Assembly (NCBI GenBank): GCA_023436175.1
Contig: JAEZKE010000095.1
Coordinates: forward strand, 15,284 to 79,283
DNA length: 64,000 nucleotides
Direction of reading: 5' to 3'
Source of the DNA: Methanobacteriota archaeon
GTDB lineage: Archaea > Methanobacteriota > Methanobacteria > Methanobacteriales > Methanobacteriaceae
The notes beneath the pieces are model-generated. The model was given only the letters and a program-made list of their open reading frames with translations, searched no databases and had not been told where the DNA came from. Positions 17,874-27,335 of the stretch are shown piece after piece. Position 1 is the first letter of the stretch. Every line of letters starts with the position of its first letter. The translations under genes were made by a program, and so were the position numbers.

Positions 17874-18992
17874 TTAAAGATTCAGTTGTTTAAATCCACC
17901 ATACTGCGTCTTTAATGTACTGTAAACTGATTCACCATTTCCAACATCGAACTCGGCAAATATCTCAGCAGCTTTTTTCTCTGGATCTATGTCTTTAAAC
18001 TGCTCTGGATAAAGCACTTTTCCAATATAATACGCATTGGCAAACATTTCATCCTTATTATAACTATACAGGCAGTAAGTTAAAATTCCATAAACATTAC
18101 CGTCTTTTATAGCTTTAATGTTTTGATACTCTGGATTTTTAGCGGTATCGTTTTCTATTGCAGTTATACTGCCACCTTCAACGAACATGACATCAGGATT
18201 CCACTTTATTAACTGTTCTTTATCTATCTGAATAGCGTGGATAGTAGCATTTGTATCGTTAAGTCCGCTGGCAACATTTGAAGCATTCAGCATTACAAAG
18301 GGAGGATAATATGGATTGGTAGATGTAATACCATGAGTCCCATAGAAAGCCTGTCCAGCAAGATAAACTGTTTTATTACTATTAACATTGTTAGTACGGC
18401 TAGTAAGGTCTTTCTGAGTGGAGTCGATGTAATTGATAAGTTCTTCTGCCCTGTTTTCCTTACCTAACACCTTACCCATCATTTTTAAAGATTTTTTATA
18501 GGTATCCATCTGCTGGGATGTTCCAACCGCCCCCACATATGCAACAAGCGTTGGAATACCTGTTTTGGACTGAATTTCATCCGCTTGTTCTGCAGTTCCT
18601 GCAAATACCACATCAGGCTTGAGTTCTGCTATTTTTTCATAATTTACTGTATCTGTCTTTGCATTTCCAATAATAGGTAAACTCATTAATTCAGGATGCG
18701 CAATTGTATAAGGCAATTGGTTTCCCCATCCTCCTGTTGAATTGGTTTCTATCTGTTCTATTCCAACCATCTTATCACTGGCATTCAGGTACACTATTTC
18801 CCTAGCTGAACACCCTGTTCCCACAACTTTATTTACCTGAGCTGGGACCTGAACTGTCCTACCTGCAACATCAGTTATAGAAACTGTACCTCCATTATTT
18901 GAATTTGCATCGCCTGAGCCTAAAGCATAGATCAAAGTTGCACCTAGTAATACTACAACAGCGATAATACACGCTATTAACTTTGAATTTAT
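17874..18992 (-). CDS. FecB/BtuF-type substrate-binding protein (copy 2, AUA start)
   Basis: A 372-residue paralogue of the 15338-16456 product. The standard start nearest the N-terminus, TTG 18935, would remove most of the hydrophobic anchor. The frame runs on to ATA 18992-18990, which lies exactly where copy 1 has ATG: GGAGGTGATTTT-ATA-AAT-TCA-AAG against GGAGGCGATTTT-ATG-AAT-GCA-AAG. Starting there gives the same length as copy 1 and a complete membrane segment. I infer AUA initiation. The protein binds the importer substrate outside the cell. Its methyltransferase partner follows, but a dedicated permease does not, so it probably shares the permease of copy 1. Confidence 0.85.
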   Translation of the reverse strand: MNSKLIACIIAVVVLLGATLIYALGSGDANSNNGGTVSITDVAGRTVQVPAQVNKVVGTGCSAREIVYLNASDKMVGIEQIETNSTGGWGNQLPYTIAHPELMSLPIIGNAKTDTVNYEKIAELKPDVVFAGTAEQADEIQSKTGIPTLVAYVGAVGTSQQMDTYKKSLKMMGKVLGKENRAEELINYIDSTQKDLTSRTNNVNSNKTVYLAGQAFYGTHGITSTNPYYPPFVMLNASNVASGLNDTNATIHAIQIDKEQLIKWNPDVMFVEGGSITAIENDTAKNPEYQNIKAIKDGNVYGILTYCLYSYNKDEMFANAYYIGKVLYPEQFKDIDPEKKAAEIFAEFDVGNGESVYSTLKTQYGGFKQLNL

Positions 18993-19030
18993 AAAATCAC
19001 CTCCATTTTGTATAAGTTAAGTAAAATAAG

Positions 19031-19168
19031 TTATAATACTTTCGATCTAAGTAATAATACCTTTATAAAAGGATTCCTTAAAAGTAATATTTTAAATTGA
19101 AATAATAACACATTTATAAGCAGATTCTGAAAACGTAATACTCAAAAAACTCCATTTTGTAATACTCA
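19031..19168 (-). promoter_or_regulatory. Regulatory region of binding-protein copy 2
   Basis: The region is a near copy of the one upstream of binding protein 1. TATAATACTTTCGATC and AAGTAATAATACC lie at 19032-19061, AAAGTAATAT at 19081-19090, and GTAATACTC twice at about 19135-19143 and 19159-19167. The shared order shows that promoter and gene were duplicated together. The remainder up to 19274 is AT-rich without further signal. Confidence 0.6.
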
Positions 19169-19274
19169 AAAAACGAAAATCTAATTTAAGTAATATTTTC
19201 AAAAACAAGTAAAATAAAAGATTAAAACAAAAATTTTACATTAATTACCCATAAAAGAAAAAAAAATAAAAGAA

Positions 19275-19886
19275 TTATGTTCTTGAATAATCATTGAAAC
19301 ATGGAATACACACTATGTTACCATTTTCTACTCGTGCCCTGTGCTCTGCTACCAGTTCACCACACTTAGCACATTTAACTGATTGGAATATCCTGGCTTC
19401 TTCAGGAATTTCAATTTTAACATGTTCTATTTTGAATAATTCATCATCTGGCATGTCAAGGATATCAAAAGATGCTTTATTTTTCTTTTCTTCAAATTTT
19501 GATCTTTCTTCTTCACTGGCAGATCCAGAAAAAGCTTTTTCTCTAATTTCAGCAAATTCAGGGTCAATTTCATCTATACTTTTCTTTAAAGATAAACGTA
19601 AAGTGTCCCCGGTTTTCCTGTTTACAAATGAATACACATTTTTTCCATGATCTTTAAATATTAAATTTCCTTTACCCATAGTACATCCTGTTACGACCTG
19701 TATTGCATCAACACTGCAGCTGTCGTTTTCCACAATAGCAAGGAACTCTTCATCTATTGCTCTATCTGAACCAAGCTCTTTTATGGCTATTTCTGATACA
19801 CGGTACCCTATAGCTGTCCCTGGACAAACATGACCATGAAACTTAGTTACTTCTGAAAATGGTAATATCTGCATTGACTCTCCCAT
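19275..19886 (-). CDS. FmdE-family protein with C-terminal zinc ribbon
   Basis: A 203-residue protein. The N-terminal FmdE domain has F-H-G-H-V-C-P-G-T-A-I-G near residue 15 and D-S-C-S-V-D-A-I-Q-V-V-T-G-C-T near 55, the Cys/His set that binds metal. The last 40 residues add a zinc ribbon (C-A-K-C and C-I-P-C). FmdE genes occur with formylmethanofuran dehydrogenase operons, but no fwd/fmd subunit gene is near, so a metal-handling role is likely. ATG 19886 follows GGTGAT, and the ribosome site directly abuts a TAATACTTT box at 19897. Confidence 0.85.
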   Translation of the reverse strand: MGESMQILPFSEVTKFHGHVCPGTAIGYRVSEIAIKELGSDRAIDEEFLAIVENDSCSVDAIQVVTGCTMGKGNLIFKDHGKNVYSFVNRKTGDTLRLSLKKSIDEIDPEFAEIREKAFSGSASEEERSKFEEKKNKASFDILDMPDDELFKIEHVKIEIPEEARIFQSVKCAKCGELVAEHRARVENGNIVCIPCFNDYSRT

Positions 19887-19896
19887 ATTATCACCT

Positions 19897-19916
19897 GTAA
19901 TACTTTTATTTTTTAG
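19897..19916 (-). promoter_or_regulatory. TAATACTTT box upstream of the FmdE gene
   Basis: GTAATACTTTTATTTTTTAG begins 10 bases before the FmdE start and agrees with the TAATACTTT-x-TATTT part of the element shared by the CobN cluster and the two small genes. A single copy is present here, without the second ATTATTACTTT half. Confidence 0.4.
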
Positions 19917-20042
19917 ATTATTGAAAAAAGAATATATTTCAAGCTACCTTATAAATTTGTCGATTAAGTAAAAAAGATAGAAGAAGCTGTTATCTCCTAT
20001 AACCAGGAAATATTAAAAGCATAACACTATAAGCCCCTATAT

Positions 20043-20816
20043 TTATGTAATGCCAGCTATCAGCTTATCCAGCTCTTCCATTGCGGAAGGCATGTTTAAC
20101 TGTTCGCCATGAAGGTTTATCTGGGCAAGGGTGGACGAATAGGGTAGGGTGCCTTTAATTGTTATGTTTTTTACAGCCATCATCTCTTCTAAAATTAGCC
20201 TTGTTTTCTCATCGACCTTATTTAAAACAACACCAAAATTTTTCCCTGTTTCTTCAGTTAATTTGGCTGCTTTTTCAGTTAATAAAACAGCGTCGTTAGA
20301 AGGATCAACCACCATCAAAACTGAATCTGCACCTTCTATTATTCCCCTTCCAAAATGTTCTACTCCTGCTTCAGTATCTATTAAAACCCACTGACCTTTT
20401 TCTACCGCCAGGTGGTTCAGGAAATCCCGCGCTATAGCACCCATAGGACATGCACATCCTTCAAGGGTGTGTTCAATTTTTCCTATCTGAATTAAAGCTA
20501 GATCCCCATTCCAGCTGACAAATTCTGGTGATAGACTATTCAAGTCAGAGTTTTCCATGAAAAATTCTGCCTGCTCGTTTTTTTCTTCTTTAATTTGAGC
20601 CATTAGCTTGTCCATTACAGCAGGTTTACCTCCCAAATAATCCATAAGGGTCTTTTCTGCGGGTTCAACTCCCAGCATTGACCCTAAACCCAAATTAGAT
20701 TCATCTGAATCTACTACTAAAACTGTTTTCCCCTGTTCTTTAAGCTCTTTGGCCATTAAAGTCACTAAAGTACTTTTTCCGCAACCGCCTCTTCCACTAA
20801 TAACGATCTTTGGCAT
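20043..20816 (-). CDS. cooC: CooC-like nickel-maturation ATPase (MinD/ParA family)
   Basis: A 257-residue P-loop ATPase. The deviant Walker A is G-R-G-G-C-G-K-S-T at residues 8-16. The C-A-C motif at C121-x-C123 is the metal site of CooC, which inserts nickel into CO dehydrogenase. D-S-D-E-S (residues 36-40) and N-K-V-D for base recognition are also present. It is probably cytoplasmic. It lies 16 bases after the flavin-reductase gene, with which it may be co-transcribed. Its target here may be CO dehydrogenase/acetyl-CoA synthase or another nickel or corrinoid enzyme; no such enzyme is in the window. Confidence 0.85.
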   Translation of the reverse strand: MPKIVISGRGGCGKSTLVTLMAKELKEQGKTVLVVDSDESNLGLGSMLGVEPAEKTLMDYLGGKPAVMDKLMAQIKEEKNEQAEFFMENSDLNSLSPEFVSWNGDLALIQIGKIEHTLEGCACPMGAIARDFLNHLAVEKGQWVLIDTEAGVEHFGRGIIEGADSVLMVVDPSNDAVLLTEKAAKLTEETGKNFGVVLNKVDEKTRLILEEMMAVKNITIKGTLPYSSTLAQINLHGEQLNMPSAMEELDKLIAGIT

Positions 20817-20831
20817 GACAATACTTCCCGT

Positions 20832-21479
20832 TTATTTACCTGCATCAGGTACTTCTCTTTTTTCATACATCCATGAAAGAGGGTCTTTACCATCTTCAAA
20901 CATAGCCCCATAAGGTTCAAATTTATCAATGCTCTTAACAGTGCAAAAATGCATTCCCCTGTCTGATTCAGTCATCATTAATGGTTTAGCCTTTTCTAAA
21001 TCCCATGAACCATCCTCATGGTTGTAGACATCATCATCTATCTCCAGATGTACTACTTTACCCATAATCAGTAAATAAGGCACACCATTATACTCTTCTT
21101 CGTGCATACTGTGGAGTTTGCATTCCATCCACGCGTAGCAGCCTTCAATTCCAGGCGCTTGGACTTTTGTAGAAGGTCTTTCTTTTAAATCTGCCAGTTC
21201 AAATTCATTAACATCGAAAGGAACATGCGATGCTGTTGGCATCACCTTATCTGCCATGTCAGCGCCAGGCATGTTAATAACAAATTCTTCTGTGCTTTTA
21301 ATGTTAACAAATGTATCTCTCATTTTCGCTGAAGCCACGCAAATCAGGTCAAAGGGGCGTAAAATAGGCATAATACATGAATAAGGTGCTATATTCCTTA
21401 CCCCATCTTCACTAACTGTAGAAATAAATGATACCGGCAATGGTATCAGCGACTCTCTCTTAAAATTTTCCAATATCAT
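20832..21479 (-). CDS. Flavin reductase-like (FMN-binding split-barrel) protein
   Basis: A 215-residue protein of the flavoredoxin/flavin-reductase-like family. The signatures are P-L-P-V-S-F-I-S-T near the start, N-I-A-P-Y-S for the FMN phosphate, and F-V-I-N-M-P near residue 80. I prefer ATG 21479 because GGTGGT is correctly spaced ahead of it; an in-frame ATG at 21512 adds 11 unremarkable residues. It is probably a cytoplasmic FMN electron carrier. A TAGTATTACTAA box lies about 58 bases upstream, suggesting shared control with the metal-related genes. Confidence 0.85.
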   Translation of the reverse strand: MILENFKRESLIPLPVSFISTVSEDGVRNIAPYSCIMPILRPFDLICVASAKMRDTFVNIKSTEEFVINMPGADMADKVMPTASHVPFDVNEFELADLKERPSTKVQAPGIEGCYAWMECKLHSMHEEEYNGVPYLLIMGKVVHLEIDDDVYNHEDGSWDLEKAKPLMMTESDRGMHFCTVKSIDKFEPYGAMFEDGKDPLSWMYEKREVPDAGK

Positions 21480-21536
21480 ATTACCACCATTACTCCTTAG
21501 ATTTTCACCCATATAAATATTAGCTTTTTATTAGAT

Positions 21537-21548
21537 AGTATTACTAAC
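21537..21548 (-). promoter_or_regulatory. AGTATTACTAA box upstream of flavin reductase gene
   Basis: TAGTATTACTAA is nearly palindromic and matches AGTATTACTAAAC near cbiM at 42170. It lies in the expected promoter zone of the minus-strand flavin reductase gene. A single short match in AT-rich DNA is weak evidence by itself. Confidence 0.3.
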
Positions 21549-21798
21549 TTAGCAAAGTTCAACTGAAATTTATTACCATTTCTAACTAAAATGTTGGCTT
21601 ATTAATTAAAATAAATAAATTTACAGATTTTAAAATTAAAATAAAGATTTTTAAGCTTAAAAATTAATTTTTGTATACCACAGAGTATAAATTACCACAT
21701 AAACAATTAAATTAATAAAAATAATATCTTATCATGAATTAAGAAATAAGGGGAAATTACACTAAATAACCTTAAAAATAAATAAAAGAGGTAAATTA

Positions 21799-22623
21799 AT
21801 GCTTGCAAAAAGAATTATACCATGCCTTGACTGTGATTTAAACGTGCCGCATGGACGGGTTGTAAAAGGGGTTGAATTCAAGCAAATTCGATATGCTGGA
21901 GAGCCTGTCGACCTTGCGACTCGTTACTATGAAGAAGGTGCAGATGAAATTGTATTTTTAGATATTACAGCATCTCATGAGCGCCGAGAAACCATGACTG
22001 ATGTTATTAAAGCCACCACAGAAAATGTATTTGTCCCAATTTGCGTGGGCGGGGGGATAAGAAAACCAGCAGACTATGTTAACATGCTTAAGGCCGGTGC
22101 TGATAAATGTTCTACAAACACCGCTGCTATTCACAATCCAGATCTTATCAACGAAGCTTCAAAAGTTGTGGGTTCACAGGCATGTGTAATCGGGATAGAT
22201 GCAAAGCGCCGTTACGTCGAAAATCCAAAAGAAAATGATGATAAAACCATCATTGAAACAGACAATGGCTACTGCTGGTTTGACTGCAGTATCTATGGAG
22301 GACGTGAATTTACCGGAATTGATGCTATTTCATGGGCTATGGAATGTGAAGAACGTGGAGCAGGTGAAATTTTGCTGACCTCAATGGACCGCGACGGCAC
22401 CAAAGATGGATATGATAATTATCTTAACCGGGCCATAAGTGAAGCTGTAAATATCCCAGTTATTGCGTCTGGTGGTTGCGGAACTCCAGAGCATATTTAT
22501 GATGCATTTGCTGTTGGTAAAGCGGATGCTGCCCTTGCAGCAAGTATTTTTCATTACAAAGAGTACCCTGTACGTGTTGTAAAGGAATATCTGAAAGAAA
22601 AAGGAATTCCTGTTAGAATTTAA
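21799..22623 (+). CDS. hisF: Imidazole glycerol phosphate synthase cyclase subunit HisF
   Basis: A 274-residue TIM-barrel enzyme. With glutaminase HisH it converts PRFAR to imidazole glycerol phosphate and AICAR in histidine synthesis. Catalytic Asp11 is in P-C-L-D-C-D, and the second Asp is in I-G-I-D-A-K-R. Phosphate-binding loops appear as C-V-G-G-G-I-R and A-S-G-G-C-G. The insert of about 20 residues after I-D-A-K-R is typical of several archaeal HisF proteins. AGAGGTAAATTA precedes ATG 21799. It is monocistronic here, with no other his gene nearby. Confidence 0.95.
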   Translation: MLAKRIIPCLDCDLNVPHGRVVKGVEFKQIRYAGEPVDLATRYYEEGADEIVFLDITASHERRETMTDVIKATTENVFVPICVGGGIRKPADYVNMLKAGADKCSTNTAAIHNPDLINEASKVVGSQACVIGIDAKRRYVENPKENDDKTIIETDNGYCWFDCSIYGGREFTGIDAISWAMECEERGAGEILLTSMDRDGTKDGYDNYLNRAISEAVNIPVIASGGCGTPEHIYDAFAVGKADAALAASIFHYKEYPVRVVKEYLKEKGIPVRI

Positions 22624-23120
22624 TTTTGAGGAATTTAATTCATTAATCTCTATAAAATTAAACCTTATTAGGAAATTCCTTTATGATTTAATTTTTTGAG
22701 ATGTAAAATATTTTCAAGTATTTTTTCAAAAGTAGAGTTTATCAAAATGTACATTTTTAATACAATTTAAATTTAAAGTTTTCACAATAAACAGTTAAAT
22801 ATAAACAAATGGCTCATTAAATCAAAAATACGGATGTTTACGATCATTTTAATAATTATACTTCATATAATTATTTAAAACATTACAATTTAATTTTATA
22901 TTTATATTTTAAGAATAAATAAAGCAAATAAAAGTATAAACTCATTTTTAGCCACTATTAAATAAGCGTGAATATATGAACTGATTTTTGGACCTTTTTT
23001 TAGCGGCATATTATTAATAAGTTATTATTAATATATCGGAAAATTTAAAAGTCATATTCTCTATATCACAGTATTAACTAAAAATATTATACGCGGAGAA
23101 ATTACGGGAAAGTGAGTTAA
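22624..23120. other. 497-base AT-rich gap without recognised gene
   Basis: No open frame, tRNA-like fold or repeat stands out. The last 150 bases, with AATATATCGGAAAA near 23031 and AATATTATA near 23083, probably hold the promoter of the following zinc-ribbon/HEAT gene. Confidence 0.5.
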
Positions 23121-24047
23121 ATGAAAGGAGAACCTGATCTATATAATAGAATCAGTTCAGATGTAGCGGTTTGTGAACTAGAAAAACATGAGAATGTATC
23201 AAATCTTGAAATAATGGAGAGCATATCCTTTAATAGATGTATTATATGCGGTAAAATTATAGCACCCTGGGAAATTTACGACCATAAGTACTGTAAATAT
23301 TGCTGTGATGTGATTAAATCTGCAAAAGATAAGTCGTATGGTAAGTGCATTGAATGCAATAAATCTTTTCCTACATCCCAGCTTTATAAATTAAAATACT
23401 GTCCAGATTGTGCCGAAAAAATCCGTACATGTGAATGTTGTAACAGAGAATTCATTTTTGAGGATGAAAATTCATTCATTTGCCCACTATGCATAGATAC
23501 ATTATCTAAAGAATGCATCAAATGTGGAAAAGACTTCATTCCAGAAGGTAGTTATAGTTATTTCTGTCCTTCCTGTTATAATGAATACCAAAGAAGTATG
23601 GAAATCCAAATCTTAAAAAATGTATCTCACCCTATAGAACTTTATAAATCACATGATGAAGAATCAACTGATTTTAATTCTTTAATTAATAATCTAAATG
23701 GTAACAATCCTGTTAAACGAGCGCTTGCCCTGGAAACAGTATGTAACATTAAAAATAGAGATGCTTTACCAGTAGTAATTAGCGCCTTAAAAAATAGAGA
23801 TATGAATATTAGATGGAAAGCAGCTAAATACCTGGGCCTTTCCAGGAACAAAGACGCTGTGAAACCTTTAATTGAGGCTTTAAAAGATGAAGAGTTTATT
23901 GTCAGGAATAATGCTATTTGGAGTTTAGGCGAAATAGGGGACAAAAGAGCTATAAAGCCTTTAAATATGGTTTTAGAAGATGAAAACAAATATGTAAGAT
24001 GTAGCGTGGAAGAAGCTGTTGAAAAAATAAGGAATAATGTAGGATAA
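23121..24047 (+). CDS. Zinc-ribbon and HEAT-repeat protein
   Basis: A 308-residue protein in two parts. Residues about 40-155 contain at least four Cys-x2-Cys pairs (C-I-I-C, C-K-Y-C, C-I-E-C, C-P-D-C, C-E-C-C, C-P-L-C, C-I-K-C, C-P-S-C), forming several zinc ribbons. Residues about 185-305 form three to four HEAT/PBS-lyase repeats of 31 residues with A-A-K-Y-L-G-L, I-W-S-L-G-E-I-G-D and A-I-K-P-L. Such repeats bind proteins. The cellular role is unknown. AAGTGAGTTAA precedes the ATG. A broken HEAT gene at 39464 has closely similar repeats. Confidence 0.8.
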   Translation: MKGEPDLYNRISSDVAVCELEKHENVSNLEIMESISFNRCIICGKIIAPWEIYDHKYCKYCCDVIKSAKDKSYGKCIECNKSFPTSQLYKLKYCPDCAEKIRTCECCNREFIFEDENSFICPLCIDTLSKECIKCGKDFIPEGSYSYFCPSCYNEYQRSMEIQILKNVSHPIELYKSHDEESTDFNSLINNLNGNNPVKRALALETVCNIKNRDALPVVISALKNRDMNIRWKAAKYLGLSRNKDAVKPLIEALKDEEFIVRNNAIWSLGEIGDKRAIKPLNMVLEDENKYVRCSVEEAVEKIRNNVG

Positions 24048-24269
24048 TCAAATTTAAGAAAAGTTACTATTTCCATCTAAGTAAACACGCCCCCTAAATG
24101 TAAATCAATTATTCTATTTACATTTAATATATTAATAAACAGGTAACATCATACCCCCCCCTTAGACATATTAGGCCCCTACTACCCTATTTTTGAAAAT
24201 ATAACCATTAAATCAGTTATATTTCAAAATTACAAAAATAAATAAACATTAAACCAAAAATAAATAACC

Positions 24270-24860
24270 ATGAAAATTCGCTGTCCATGGGCCAAAGAAG
24301 ACCCTTTAATGATCGAATACCATGACAAAGAATGGGGCACTCCAGTTCACAATGATAATCTCCTCTTTGAGTTCCTGGTATTAGAAGGGGCACAAGCTGG
24401 TTTAAGCTGGATTACAGTGCTTAAAAAGCGTAGAAATTATCGTGAATCATTTGACAATTTCGATCCTATCAAAATTGCTCTTTATAACGAAGAAAAGATT
24501 GAAGAACTCATGAAGAATCCCGGTATAATTCGCAACCGCCGCAAGATCACTGCTGCCATTACAAATGCAAAAGCCGTTTTAAAGATTCAAAAAGAATTTG
24601 GATCGTTCGACAGGTATATCTGGCAGTTTGTAGGTGGAAAACCAGTTCAAAACAAATGGAAAACTCCTGCAGATATGCCTTCTTTTACAATTGAATCTCA
24701 AGAGATGAGTTTAGACCTGAAAAAAAGAGGTTTCAAGTTTGTAGGGCCTACTATTTGTTATGCATTCATGCAAGCCGTAGGTATGGTTAATGACCATATT
24801 GTGGATTGTTTTAGACACTGTGAAATTGAAAATGGAATTAAAAGGAATTTGATTATTTAA
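24270..24860 (+). CDS. tag: DNA-3-methyladenine glycosylase I
   Basis: A 196-residue Tag glycosylase that removes 3-methyladenine from alkylated DNA. The zinc-snap ligands are present: C5 in R-C-P-W, H18 in Y-H-D-K-E-W-G, and H and C in N-D-H-I-V-D-C near the C-terminus. The E-G-A-Q-A-G-L-S-W substrate-pocket motif is intact. Length is normal. No Shine-Dalgarno site is visible before ATG 24270, so the message is probably leaderless. A second alkyl-purine glycosylase of another fold is encoded about 3 kb on. Confidence 0.93.
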   Translation: MKIRCPWAKEDPLMIEYHDKEWGTPVHNDNLLFEFLVLEGAQAGLSWITVLKKRRNYRESFDNFDPIKIALYNEEKIEELMKNPGIIRNRRKITAAITNAKAVLKIQKEFGSFDRYIWQFVGGKPVQNKWKTPADMPSFTIESQEMSLDLKKRGFKFVGPTICYAFMQAVGMVNDHIVDCFRHCEIENGIKRNLII

Positions 24861-24872
24861 TTTTCCAAGTGA

Positions 24873-25484
24873 TTATAACTTATGTCCAATATATTCCAAC
24901 GGGAAAATGAGTATATACACTAACCCGCTCCAACTGGGGATTATAAAGGAAAGTACCAATGCCAAAATGGAAATGCATATAAAAATAGTTATATCTCTTT
25001 TAGTTAAAATTATATCTCTGGAATCTACTTTTTCGTGAACAAAACCACTTCGATTGGCATAGTGCCAGTTCAAATAAAGAAATACAGCTATTCCCAAATA
25101 GTTTAAGTTGGAAATAAAGTGAGCAATTGGAAATTGATCATATTTTCCCGTTAAAGAAGCCATAAATGGAACTAAAACTATGAAAAGCAGCCATACTATA
25201 TTTATCCATAACATGACAGTGTCTACATATTTTATCTTGTGAAAAATACGGTGCTGTATGGTCCAGAAGAAGGCCAGGAGAATAAAACTCATAACTAATG
25301 TATAAAAACTAGGTAAAATACCATAAATAGCATTTTGAACAGCCATATTAGATAATGGGCCATTAACATCGGGGACAATTAATGTTAAAACTAATATGGT
25401 CATTGCAATAGCAAATATGCCGTCCACTAAAGCTTCGATACGGTCAGTGGGCATATATTCAGTTAAATTTTCATAATCCATCAT
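24873..25484 (-). CDS. TMEM175-like potassium channel (DUF1211)
   Basis: A 203-residue membrane protein with six hydrophobic segments. The first carries R-I-E-A-L-V-D-G-I-F-A-I-A-M-T, matching the R-x3-F-S-D-G region that lines the pore in prokaryotic TMEM175 channels, with V-D in place of S-D. The length equals bacterial homologues, which assemble as tetramers and leak K+. GGAG precedes two consecutive ATG codons (25484 and 25481). It converges with tag, 12 bases apart. Confidence 0.85.
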   Translation of the reverse strand: MMDYENLTEYMPTDRIEALVDGIFAIAMTILVLTLIVPDVNGPLSNMAVQNAIYGILPSFYTLVMSFILLAFFWTIQHRIFHKIKYVDTVMLWINIVWLLFIVLVPFMASLTGKYDQFPIAHFISNLNYLGIAVFLYLNWHYANRSGFVHEKVDSRDIILTKRDITIFICISILALVLSFIIPSWSGLVYILIFPLEYIGHKL

Positions 25485-25680
25485 TAAAAACTCCTATTTT
25501 TGAATAATAACATTATATATAAATTTAAAATAAATAATTAAATACTTATTGATGTTTAAGTAATCTACTATAATAATTTGGTCTATTTCTTATTATAGAT
25601 GAAATTATATTTAAAATGTTCAAATAACACGCTAATAGAGCTTAAGTAATATCATAGCAGTAAAATATCGAGAAGATAAT

Positions 25681-27063
25681 ATGAAAGACGAGAAGCCAGT
25701 ACTAGGATTTGATAAATTCCTGATGATGGCCCTTTTAAAAGAGGGTCCCCTAAATAAAGAGGAATTATGGGAAAAGACGATCCTATTTTTATCCCTGATC
25801 TGGTATCAGCAGTTACCTGGTAAGGGTCAGCCGTTAACTGAACAATTATTTTTCAGATTTTCCAGCATTCGTTCTAAATTAGAAGATGGAAGAGCTGATA
25901 AAGCCACCGGTTCTCCTGAAGAAGAGATGAAAAAGTTAGTTGAAAAAGGTTGGGTCAAATTAAATCAGGAAAACAAATATGAATTAATCAAAGAAGGTCT
26001 AAAAAATGCCGAAACGTTTAAGGAGCACATGGAAAAAAGTGCTTTATCAGCAGAGGGCGAGTTAACACCTTCAAGTACTGCCAAAAACACCACTTTTTTA
26101 GATGCATTCCTAGCTGTGCTCAAACTAGGTAGTGGTTTAGTAAGTGGTAGTGTTGGTTTGATAGCCGACGGTACAGATGCTACAATGGATACAATCGAGG
26201 CCATTCTAGTCTGGTTGGGAATTAAATATCATCGAGAGGATCTAAGTACTATTCTGGTTATAATAGGACTGTTTGTAGCTTCAATTAGTGTTTTATTTGA
26301 TTCTGTTACCCACATATTAGGAATATTAGGCGGGAATTCGGAGCCTATGGCTTTACCATTTTTAGTTATAGCTGTCGAAGGAATAGCTATATTAGCAGCG
26401 GTCTTTCTCTTTTATTACCAGCGCTTTGTTGGAAAAGTCTCCAATAGCTTAACTTTAATATCCCAGTCTGTAGACTCTAAAAATCATATATTCATTGGCA
26501 TTTCAGTTATTATAGGCGCTATTTTTGCCATTTATGGTATTTACTTCGTGGACGCTGTCATTGGATTATTTGTAGGGGCAGGTATCTTTAGAGATGCTGT
26601 GGGATTACTTAGAGAAGCCATTTCAGCTCAAAAGGGTGAAGAAGAGGATTATTCACAGGAATATAAACTGCCTTTGCAGGAATGCTGGGAAGAAAATAAA
26701 TTAATGGCCTTCAGAAACTGGATATTATATGCATTATGGGCAGAAGAGCTAAAAACACGCCCAGAAATTATATCATCTCTTAAGAGGGCTTTCCATCCGG
26801 ATAACTACATTCCAGTACTCAGTGAACTCAATGCGACATGTAAAGAACATTATGACTTTGAAGGGCAATTTGAAATTCTTATACACCCATTAAAAGATCA
26901 TAAGCTTTTAATTATAGAGATTGAAGAAATTGAAAAGTATTCTTTAACTGAAAAAGGTGATAAACATCTGAAAAGTTTTTTAAACAATTTCAGATACTAC
27001 GATGTGCACTACTCTGATAGAATACTGTTAGCCATGACTCAGGATACAAAAATAAACCCGTGA
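25681..27063 (+). CDS. CDF-like membrane protein flanked by cytosolic helical/winged-helix domains
   Basis: A 460-residue protein. Residues about 1-120 look like a winged-helix domain (A-L-L-K-E-G-P-L-N-K-E-E-L-W-E-K, then K-G-W-V-K-L-N). Residues about 140-320 hold six membrane segments of the cation diffusion facilitator type, with an S-V-G-L-I-A-D-G-T-D-A motif whose acidic residues correspond to the metal-binding helix. The last 140 residues are soluble, with no recognised domain. A regulator-like domain fused to a transporter core is unusual. GAGAAGATAAT precedes the ATG. The metal is unknown; Zn or Fe efflux is a guess from family. Confidence 0.65.
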   Translation: MKDEKPVLGFDKFLMMALLKEGPLNKEELWEKTILFLSLIWYQQLPGKGQPLTEQLFFRFSSIRSKLEDGRADKATGSPEEEMKKLVEKGWVKLNQENKYELIKEGLKNAETFKEHMEKSALSAEGELTPSSTAKNTTFLDAFLAVLKLGSGLVSGSVGLIADGTDATMDTIEAILVWLGIKYHREDLSTILVIIGLFVASISVLFDSVTHILGILGGNSEPMALPFLVIAVEGIAILAAVFLFYYQRFVGKVSNSLTLISQSVDSKNHIFIGISVIIGAIFAIYGIYFVDAVIGLFVGAGIFRDAVGLLREAISAQKGEEEDYSQEYKLPLQECWEENKLMAFRNWILYALWAEELKTRPEIISSLKRAFHPDNYIPVLSELNATCKEHYDFEGQFEILIHPLKDHKLLIIEIEEIEKYSLTEKGDKHLKSFLNNFRYYDVHYSDRILLAMTQDTKINP

Positions 27064-27335
27064 ATTAACAAATAGTCTTTAAATGCTAATTACAGACTTT
27101 AAAGAATCTCCAAATACTTTTTAATTAATATAAAGAGTTCATAAACTCTGTTTCTATTTTTTTAATTACAACCTGATCTCTATCTAAACAGGCAAGTTTT
27201 AATTATTCTCTAACTTATATCTTATAACTTATAAATTATAACTTGTTCATGCCTATTTTAAAATGTTTATTCAACAGAATATATACTGACTGAAGATCTC
27301 AAATTAATTCACTCATATTATGGAGATAAACATCC

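Noticed and set aside
19275..19886. Subunit of formylmethanofuran dehydrogenase
   Set aside because: It has the FmdE fold and a zinc ribbon, but no catalytic fwd/fmd subunit gene is near; FmdE homologues are common outside that complex.
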